Below, piece after piece: positions 1 to 4,171 of a stretch of 5,228 nt of DNA. The notes under the pieces were generated by a model, which ran no database searches, was not told the origin of the DNA, and saw only the letters and a list, made by a program, of their open reading frames with translations. The translations under genes were made by a program, and so were the position numbers. Source of the DNA: CAZJDV01 sp964544865 (GTDB taxonomy: Bacteria > Chloroflexota > Dehalococcoidia > Lucifugimonadales > CAJWER01); the NCBI GenBank assembly GCA_964544865.1, contig CAZJDV010000126.1, forward strand, positions 1 through 5,228, read 5' to 3'. The first letter of the stretch is position 1, and each line of letters begins with the position of its first letter.

Positions 1-131
1 TGCCAGGTTTCAGAGAATCTAGCCCTGAAGGAGGGCGCTGCGGAGAGGGCGCATGATTTGTGTGAGGAAAAGTCCCATAGAGCGCAAATCCGACTCCTGA
101 CAGCGCGGGGAAATAGCTAGGGAAACGCACT
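1..131 (-). other. Presumed 5' leader of an off-window transcript
   Basis: This is the DNA transcribed from the minus-strand promoter at 136-164, at least about 130 nt without a long reading frame. On the minus strand it contains AGGAG (94-98) six bases before a TTG codon (85-87) that opens a 22-codon frame ending in TAG at 19-21. A GCCCT/AGGGC hairpin with a 5-nt loop (22-36) overlaps the end of that frame. This could be a leader peptide, a structured 5' UTR or a small RNA. I match it to no known riboswitch or RNA family. The existence of the leader depends entirely on the promoter call. Confidence 0.3.
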
Positions 132-135
132 TCGG

Positions 136-164
136 ATTCTAGCATCAAGGATGATACGTGTCAA
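136..164 (-). promoter_or_regulatory. Sigma-70-type promoter firing leftwards out of the window
   Basis: Read on the minus strand there is a perfect -35 box TTGACA (159-164), a 17-bp spacer (142-158) and a -10 box TAGAAT (136-141, one mismatch to TATAAT). The start of transcription would fall near 128-131. No start codon followed by a long frame lies between there and base 1, so the gene served must begin left of the window or the product is an RNA. It is divergent from rex, about 330 bp from the rex promoter. The match is better than expected by chance in GC-rich DNA, but there is no experimental support. Confidence 0.6.
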
Positions 165-224
165 GGAACGGCCCTCGTCCCGCAGGGTCTATCGAATATG
201 GTTTCCTGACCGCGTGCCGCTGTG

Positions 225-305
225 CTTCGACAAGCTCAGTGCGAACGCATACTCCACCCACTCGCCACTTCGGTGAGCTCAGTACAGGCTCTGAGCCTGT
301 CAAGG
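225..305. repeat. Imperfect inverted repeat, short-palindrome (REP-like) type
   Basis: CTTCGACAAGCTCAG (225-239) and CTGAGCCTGTCAAGG (291-305) are reverse complements at 12 of 15 positions, separated by 51 bp. The right arm overlaps a tight dyad, ACAGGCTC T GAGCCTGT (284-300). The words AGCTCAGT also occur directly repeated at 233-240 and 276-283. The arms resemble the TTCGACAAGCTCAG / CTGAGCCTGTCGAA family of interspersed intergenic palindromes that I associate with many environmental bacterial genomes, Chloroflexota among them. There is no transposase and no visible target duplication, so it looks like a non-autonomous repeat. Only one copy lies in the window. Confidence 0.55.
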
Positions 306-427
306 GGTCTCCACGGTGAGAGACAATCGTAACGCCCTGGCGCGTCGCGAGGGCCGATTGGCGATGGGTTCCGCTGGATACGTGGCTCGGTAAGTCATCG
401 TCCGCCGATGGGTCCTCGCCGCGGCCG

Positions 428-441
428 CTGGCGTACGCCAG
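428..441. promoter_or_regulatory. 14-bp perfect palindrome upstream of rex
   Basis: CTGGCGTACGCCAG is a perfect palindrome 50 bp upstream of the rex -35 box, directly preceded by the 8-bp palindrome GCGGCCGC (421-428, sharing one base). It could be the site of a dimeric regulator of rex. It does not resemble a Rex operator. I cannot name a protein that would bind it, and chance is possible in GC-rich DNA. Confidence 0.25.
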
Positions 442-469
442 GTCTGTTGGGAGGCTTGCAACCAACGAC

Positions 470-487
470 TAGTAAAAACATTCACAA
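470..487. promoter_or_regulatory. Candidate Rex operator (autoregulation)
   Basis: The 18-bp element is TAGTAAAAACATTCACAA; the other strand reads TTGTGAATGTTTTTACTA. Rex operators are known as TTGTGAA-N4-TTCACAA dyads. One half here is a perfect TTCACAA (481-487) and the other, TAGTAAA (470-476), matches at 5 of 7 positions with the correct 4-bp spacing. The site ends 4 bp before the rex -35 box, where a bound dimer could hinder RNA polymerase. Rex autoregulation is common in the family; that this site works is an inference. Confidence 0.5.
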
Positions 488-491
488 GCGA

Positions 492-520
492 TTGACGAGG
501 CTACTAACTGCCGATACAAT
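492..520 (+). promoter_or_regulatory. rex promoter, sigma-70 type
   Basis: The -35 box is TTGACG (492-497), the spacer is 17 bp (498-514) and the -10 box is TACAAT (515-520). Transcription would start near A527, giving a 5' UTR of about 30 nt before the ATG at 558. Its position shows that the upstream in-frame ATG at 408 is not the translation start of this transcript. The Rex-like dyad lies immediately upstream. Confidence 0.7.
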
Positions 521-547
521 AACGCCAATCTCCAAGGCGTTGGCGGG

Positions 548-555
548 AAGGAGGG
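548..555 (+). promoter_or_regulatory. Ribosome binding site fixing the rex start
   Basis: AAGGAGGG matches the anti-Shine-Dalgarno sequence very well. The GGAGG core (550-554) is only 3 nt from the ATG at 558, shorter than the usual 5-9 nt, which may lower initiation efficiency. No comparable site precedes the in-frame ATG at 408, so it supports the start at 558. Confidence 0.65.
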
Positions 556-557
556 CG

Positions 558-1217
558 ATGGATCCCAGCGAAGTCCCCGATGTGGTCGTCCTGAGACTGC
601 CACTGTACATAAGGGCCCTGTCGCAGCTCTTGGACCAGGGAAACATGATCGTCAGCTCGCATGAGCTCGGGAACCTCCTGCAGATGACCCCTGCCCAGAT
701 CAGAAAAGATCTCAGCTATTTCGGCAGGTTTGGCAAGCAGGGTCGTGGATACAGCGTTCAGTTCCTGCGCAACGAGTTGCGTCAAATACTGGGATTGGAC
801 CGCCAATGGTCCGCATGTCTGATTGGGGTGGGGAACCTGGGCCAGGCCATCATCAACTATCCGGGGTTCGCGCCCGAGGGTTTCAAGATCGTCGCGGCCT
901 TCGACAGCGACGCGGCCATGGTCGGCACCCTGGCTCACGGACTGGTTGTTCAGCCGATGTCCAAACTGCCAGACTTGATCGGCGACGGCAGCATAAGCAT
1001 AAGCATCGGCGTCGTCGCGGTCCCCGCCCAGGAGGCACAGGATGTGATCGACCAGTTGGTCGTGGCCGGCGTGGCGGGCATTCTCAACTACGCTCCCATG
1101 GCGCCCCAGGTGCCGATGAGTGTAGTCGTCAGAAACATCGACCCCGTGTTGTCTCTTCAATCGATGACCTTTTACCTGCGCGAAGATGTCGACAAGTCGG
1201 CCCGCGACGAGAAGTGA
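558..1217 (+). CDS. rex: Redox-sensing transcriptional repressor Rex
   Basis: Rex is a cytoplasmic homodimer that binds operators when NADH is low and is released by NADH. It controls fermentation and respiration genes. The product is 219 aa, the normal family length. Residues 1-80 form the winged helix, with the recognition region RKDLSYFGRFGKQGRGY (49-65) close to the family RKDxSYFGxFGKxGxGY pattern. A Rossmann domain follows: dinucleotide loop GVGNLG (90-95) and the strand AAFD (113-116), whose aspartate favours NAD(H) over NADP(H). VVAVPA (151-156) and GILNYAP (174-180) are typical, as is the C-terminal domain-swap helix with LQSMTFYL (200-207). I start at 558 because of the adjacent ribosome site and the promoter at 492-520; an upstream in-frame ATG at 408 precedes that promoter and would add 50 non-family residues. 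It probably represses itself through the dyad at 470-487. One oddity is a SISISI stretch (145-150) encoded by a hexamer repeat. It converges on atpC. Confidence 0.95.
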   Translation: MDPSEVPDVVVLRLPLYIRALSQLLDQGNMIVSSHELGNLLQMTPAQIRKDLSYFGRFGKQGRGYSVQFLRNELRQILGLDRQWSACLIGVGNLGQAIINYPGFAPEGFKIVAAFDSDAAMVGTLAHGLVVQPMSKLPDLIGDGSISISIGVVAVPAQEAQDVIDQLVVAGVAGILNYAPMAPQVPMSVVVRNIDPVLSLQSMTFYLREDVDKSARDEK

Positions 1218-1311
1218 GCAGGTCCTAGAGACAAGACGGCCGTCGTAGCGGCTTGCTCCACATCGACACCTTGAAGTGACGCGCTCATTAACACTCCCGG
1301 CCTCGCAAAAC

Positions 1312-1345
1312 GAAGGGCCGGTCCGCATCTGGGGACCGGCCCTTC
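1312..1345. terminator. Strong hairpin between rex and atpC, likely shared terminator
   Basis: GAAGGGCCGGTCC (1312-1324) and GGACCGGCCCTTC (1333-1345) form a perfect 13-bp GC-rich stem with an 8-nt loop. Read on the minus strand, the hairpin is followed within 2 bases by TTTT, a short intrinsic-terminator tail, 31 bp after the atpC stop. On the plus strand the next short T run (GTTTTG, about 1361-1366) is too distant, so termination of rex is less certain. The rest of the 158-bp gap holds only a 10-bp palindrome, GACGGCCGTC (1235-1244). Confidence 0.75.
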
Positions 1346-1375
1346 ATCGTCTCTGGTTATGTTTTGTCGACCGGA

Positions 1376-1810
1376 CTATGACCGCTGGACGTCTGCCCGA
1401 GGCCCCTTGCGGCGGCGGCGGGCCACATTGATCCGCGCCTGAGATTTCCTTATGGACGCCAGCGCCCTTTCGAGGTCCACCGCCGCCGGTGCGGCGGCGA
1501 TGCGCTCCTCGGCCCGCCGCAGCGCGGCCTCCGCACGCTCGATGTCGATCTCCTCGACGCGCTCGGCAGTGTCCGCCAGGATCGTTACCTTGGTCGGCAT
1601 CACCTCCATGAATCCGCCGCTAACCGCGACGTAGGCGTCCTCGCCGCCCTTGACCACACGGATCTCGCCCGGCTTCAGCACGGTGAGCAGGGGCGCGTGA
1701 TGGGGCAGTATCGCCAGCTCGCCATCGATACCGGGGGCCACCAAGACCTCGACGTCATCGGAGGAGACCACCCGCTCCGCGGTGACGATTTCCAGCTTGA
1801 ATGTAGCCAA
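1376..1810 (-). CDS. atpC: F1Fo ATP synthase subunit epsilon
   Basis: Epsilon sits at the foot of the gamma shaft of F1, couples it to the c-ring and, through its C-terminal helices, inhibits ATP hydrolysis. The 144-aa product has the N-terminal beta-sandwich (about 1-84, with GELAILPHHAPLLT at 30-43 and VSGGFMEV at 63-70) and the C-terminal helical hairpin (about 88-133). IDIERA (88-93) fits the I(L)DxxRA ATP-binding motif of Bacillus-type epsilon, suggesting ATP-dependent relaxation of the brake. A basic tail (RRRRKGPRADVQRS, 131-144) runs about ten residues past the usual end. The start codon is TTG, 5 nt after the atpD stop, with GAGGGA 8 nt upstream; no ATG fits the conserved N-terminus. 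It is the last gene of the operon and is followed by the hairpin at 1312-1345. Confidence 0.95.
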   Translation of the reverse strand: MATFKLEIVTAERVVSSDDVEVLVAPGIDGELAILPHHAPLLTVLKPGEIRVVKGGEDAYVAVSGGFMEVMPTKVTILADTAERVEEIDIERAEAALRRAEERIAAAPAAVDLERALASIRKSQARINVARRRRKGPRADVQRS

Positions 1811-1815
1811 GCCGC

Positions 1816-3213
1816 CTATCCCTCGTCCTGCATGGTCTTGGCCTTTTCGACCGCCTCTTCGATGGCGCCGACCATGAAAAAGGCCTGCTCAGGCAGGTCG
1901 TCATGCTCGCCGGCGAGAATCTCCTGGAAGCCGCGCACCGTCTCCTTGACGGAGACGTACCGGCCCGGTTGAGCGGTGAACACCTCGGCCACGAACATCG
2001 GCTGCGTGAGGAACCTTTGTATCTTGCGTGCGCGTGCGACCGTGAGGCGGTCCTCGTCGGAGAGTTCTTCAACGCCCAGAATGGCGATGATGTCCTGCAG
2101 GTCCCGGTACCTCTGAAGCACCTGCTGCACCCCACGGGCCGCGTCGTAGTGGTCCTGCCCGACGATGGCCGGTTCCAGGATCCGGGACGTCGACGCCAAG
2201 GGATCGACGGCCGGGTAGAGCCCCTGCTCCGTTAGGGCGCGCTCCAGGGATATAACGGCGTCAAGGTGCGCGAACGTGGTGACGATTCCAGGGTCGGTGT
2301 AGTCGTCCGCCGGCACGTAGATCGCCTGGAAAGACGTAATGGAGCCTGTGCTGCTGGAGGTTATCCGCTCTTCAAGGGCGCCCATCTCGGTCGCCAGAGT
2401 CGGCTGGTATCCCACCGCGGAGGGCATCCTGCCCAGTAACGCCGAGACCTCCATGCCCGCGAGAATATAGCGATAGATGTTGTCGATGAACAGCAGGACA
2501 TCCTGCCCGCGTTCCTCCTTGAAGTACTCGGCCATGGTCAGCCCGGTGAAACCCACGCGGGCCCGGATCCCGGGCGGCTCGTTCATCTGCCCAAAGACGA
2601 GGACCGTGTTGCCGAGGACGCCGGACTCCTGCATCTCGTTCCAGAGGTCGTTCCCCTCGCGAGAGCGCTCGCCGACGCCGGCGAACACCGACACGCCCTG
2701 ATGCTCAGCGCCGATGTTCCGGATCAACTCCTGGATTATGACCGTCTTGCCGACTCCAGCGCCGCCGTACGCCCCGACTTTTCCACCCTTCGTGAATGGA
2801 GTGATCAGGTCCATGACCTTGATGCCGGTCTCCAGCACCTCGATCGAGGCGGCCTGGTCCTCGAGGCTCGGCGGGGGCCGGTGTATCGGCCACACCTCCT
2901 CGGTCTCTATCTCTTTCAGCCCGTCGGTCGGCTCGCCCAGGGCGTTGAAGAGCCGTCCCAACGTCGGCTCGCCCACCGGCACGGCTATCGGGCCGCCTGT
3001 GTCCACGGCCTCGCTTCCTCTTACGAGGCCGTCGGTCGAACCGAGGGCAAGGCACCGCACCCAGCTATTGCCGACGTGCTGTTCGACCTCGAGGACCAGC
3101 TTCTGATCGTTAAGCTGGGTCTCCAAGGCATTGAAGATGGCCGGCATCTCCTCGGGCGGAAACTCCACGTCCACCACGGTGCCGATCACCTGGATTATCT
3201 TTCCGGTTGCCAT
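1816..3213 (-). CDS. atpD: F1Fo ATP synthase catalytic subunit beta
   Basis: Beta carries the catalytic ATP-forming sites of F1, three copies per complex, on the cytoplasmic face of the membrane. The 465-aa product is of normal length and intact. It shows the N-terminal beta barrel (about 1-80), the P-loop GGAGVGKT (150-157, Lys156), GERSREGNDL with the catalytic glutamate Glu182, the Walker B strand VLLFIDN (239-245, Asp244), the signature PSAVGYQPTLA (264-274) and the adenine-pocket YPAVDP (333-338). The C-terminal domain has EELSDED (382-388) where most beta subunits have DELSEED. Other departures are FIDNIYRY for the usual FIDNIFRF, and QPMF (404-407) where a phenylalanine normally follows QP. 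All catalytic residues I can check are present, so it should be active. It starts at ATG with AGGAGG 4 nt upstream (3218-3223). A hairpin in the 78-bp gap from atpG precedes it. Confidence 0.98.
   Translation of the reverse strand: MATGKIIQVIGTVVDVEFPPEEMPAIFNALETQLNDQKLVLEVEQHVGNSWVRCLALGSTDGLVRGSEAVDTGGPIAVPVGEPTLGRLFNALGEPTDGLKEIETEEVWPIHRPPPSLEDQAASIEVLETGIKVMDLITPFTKGGKVGAYGGAGVGKTVIIQELIRNIGAEHQGVSVFAGVGERSREGNDLWNEMQESGVLGNTVLVFGQMNEPPGIRARVGFTGLTMAEYFKEERGQDVLLFIDNIYRYILAGMEVSALLGRMPSAVGYQPTLATEMGALEERITSSSTGSITSFQAIYVPADDYTDPGIVTTFAHLDAVISLERALTEQGLYPAVDPLASTSRILEPAIVGQDHYDAARGVQQVLQRYRDLQDIIAILGVEELSDEDRLTVARARKIQRFLTQPMFVAEVFTAQPGRYVSVKETVRGFQEILAGEHDDLPEQAFFMVGAIEEAVEKAKTMQDEG
1819..1824 (-). 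promoter_or_regulatory. Ribosome binding site of atpC inside the end of atpD
   Basis: On the minus strand GAGGGA forms the last two sense codons of atpD and lies 8 nt before the TTG start of atpC. This spacing supports the TTG start and suggests translational coupling, because ribosomes finishing atpD pass over it. Confidence 0.55.
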
Positions 3214-3230
3214 CGTTCCTCCTGACTGGC

Positions 3231-3249
3231 GGAGGCCTGGAAGACCTCC
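3231..3249 (-). promoter_or_regulatory. Hairpin in the atpG-atpD gap, just before the atpD ribosome site
   Basis: In the minus-strand transcript GGAGGTC (3243-3249) can pair with GGCCTCC (3231-3237) around a 5-nt loop TTCCA: seven pairs including one G-U. It stands 7 nt upstream of the AGGAGG of atpD. It has no T run, so it is not a terminator. It could protect or tune the atpD message, which needs three copies per gamma. The role is inferred; the pairing is visible. Confidence 0.4.
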
Positions 3250-3291
3250 TCGATCAACCCGTTCAATCGTACCCGGCGCGCCCGTGGCGGC

Positions 3292-4152
3292 CTATCGCTC
3301 GACCGCCGCCGCGCCTCCAACGATGTCCAGCAGTTCGTTGGTGATGCTCTCCTGGCGCGTCTTGTTCAGGACCAGCGTCAGGTCTACGACCATATCCTCG
3401 GCATTTTCGGTGGCGTTGCGCATCGCCACCATGCGGGCCGACTGCTCGCTCGCGATCGACTCCAGCACGGCGTGGTAGACCTGCATCTCCACGAACCGAG
3501 GCAGTAGCGCGGATAGCACATAGTCACTGTGCGGCTCGAAGATGTACCCCACTGACTCGCGGGGCCCCAGGTCCGCGGGCACCACAGGCAGCAACGGCGC
3601 GATGGTGGCCCTCTGGACCGTCGTGGAGACGAAGTGGCCATAGACCAGATACACCGCGTCGGTAATCCCTCTGGCATAGTCGTCCGCGACCAGGTGCGCA
3701 ATGGGCGTCAGGTCCGTGATGACGGGCCTGTCCCCCAGGTCGGTGAAAACGGCCTTGACGTCCAGGCCGCCGCGGACCATGAAGTCCCGACCCTTCTTGC
3801 CGACCGCCACCACGCTCACGTAGGCGCTCTGCTCCTGGACGAACTGGGCTCCCTCGCGGTTGATGTTCGAGTTGAGTCCGCCCGTTAGGCCCCGGTCGGG
3901 GGTAATGTGGATGATGGCCACATTGCGGACCTCCCTGCGTTGAAGCAGAGGATGGACGCTGTCTTCGTCTTGAGGCTGGGCCGCCAGATCGGCAAGCAGG
4001 CTCCCCATGAGATCAGAGTATGGCCTCCCCGTGAGCGCCATCTCCTGGGCGCGGCGCATCTTGGAGGCGGCGATCATGGACATCGCGTTCGTGATCTTCG
4101 CGGTGTTCTCGACGCTGCGTATTCGGCGCCGTACTTGTCTTGTGCTTGGCAT
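3292..4152 (-). CDS. atpG: F1Fo ATP synthase subunit gamma
   Basis: Gamma is the rotor shaft inside the alpha3-beta3 ring; it transmits proton-driven rotation to the catalytic sites. The 286-aa product is of family length. The N-terminal shaft helix has RRRIRSVENTAKITNAM and MIAASKMRRAQ (residues 8-36), and the C-terminal shaft helix has SARMVAMRNATENAEDM (238-254) and ends in ITNELLDIVGGAAAV (270-284), both typical. The central Rossmann-like part contains PDRGLTGGLNSNI (85-97), where most relatives have a cysteine or other small residue before GGLN. Two commonly charged positions in the ITKAMxMVAASK motif are uncharged here (ITNAMSMIAASK). The start is ATG, 19 nt after the atpA stop; the ribosome site is weak (AAAGG, 12 nt away), so coupling to atpA translation is plausible. 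It is followed by a 78-bp gap and atpD. Confidence 0.97.
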   Translation of the reverse strand: MPSTRQVRRRIRSVENTAKITNAMSMIAASKMRRAQEMALTGRPYSDLMGSLLADLAAQPQDEDSVHPLLQRREVRNVAIIHITPDRGLTGGLNSNINREGAQFVQEQSAYVSVVAVGKKGRDFMVRGGLDVKAVFTDLGDRPVITDLTPIAHLVADDYARGITDAVYLVYGHFVSTTVQRATIAPLLPVVPADLGPRESVGYIFEPHSDYVLSALLPRFVEMQVYHAVLESIASEQSARMVAMRNATENAEDMVVDLTLVLNKTRQESITNELLDIVGGAAAVER

Positions 4153-4171
4153 CTGTTTTCTTGGCCTTTAG

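Larger units (their letters stand above)
1..407. other. Gene-free left end, divergent intergenic DNA
   Basis: I see no supportable protein gene here. The plus-strand frame starting at base 1 is open for 39 codons to a TAG at 118-120 and could be the tail of a gene entering from the left. Its third-position GC is only modest and I recognise no family, so I do not call it. The open minus-strand frames lack good ribosome binding sites or family resemblance. What can be seen is a minus-strand promoter at 136-164, a putative leader downstream of it (1-131), and an inverted repeat at 225-305. Bases 306-407 show nothing I can assign. Confidence 0.6.

Noticed and set aside
64..76. GAGGAAAAGTCC resembling the conserved region I of RNase P RNA
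   Set aside because: It has an extra A and none of the other conserved RNase P segments, such as the ACAGAA-type 3' part, appears at the right distance.
1..120. Plus-strand frame open from base 1 to a TAG at 118-120, as a gene tail
   Set aside because: 39 codons without stop is possible by chance in this composition, third-position GC is unremarkable and no family is recognisable; it also conflicts with a leftward transcript. Upstream sequence would decide.
145..465. 106-codon minus-strand frame in the left intergenic region
   Set aside because: It runs through the inverted repeat, has no ribosome site and low-complexity composition without a recognisable domain.
408..557. In-frame ATG at 408 as a longer start for rex
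   Set aside because: The added 50 residues match no Rex, there is no good ribosome site, and the promoter boxes (492-520) lie inside the extension; the start at 558 has a strong site.
504..1328. Long open minus-strand frame (274 codons) opposite rex
   Set aside because: It lies antisense to an unmistakable Rex gene, shows no family resemblance or ribosome site, and is the usual shadow of a GC-rich gene; it also crosses the terminator hairpin.
3214..3291. Reading frame in the atpG-atpD gap with a protein-like stretch (LIEEVFQASASQEER) as a frameshifted gamma tail
   Set aside because: Gamma already ends at the normal family C-terminus (IVGGAAAV), so no extension is needed; the stretch is probably chance.
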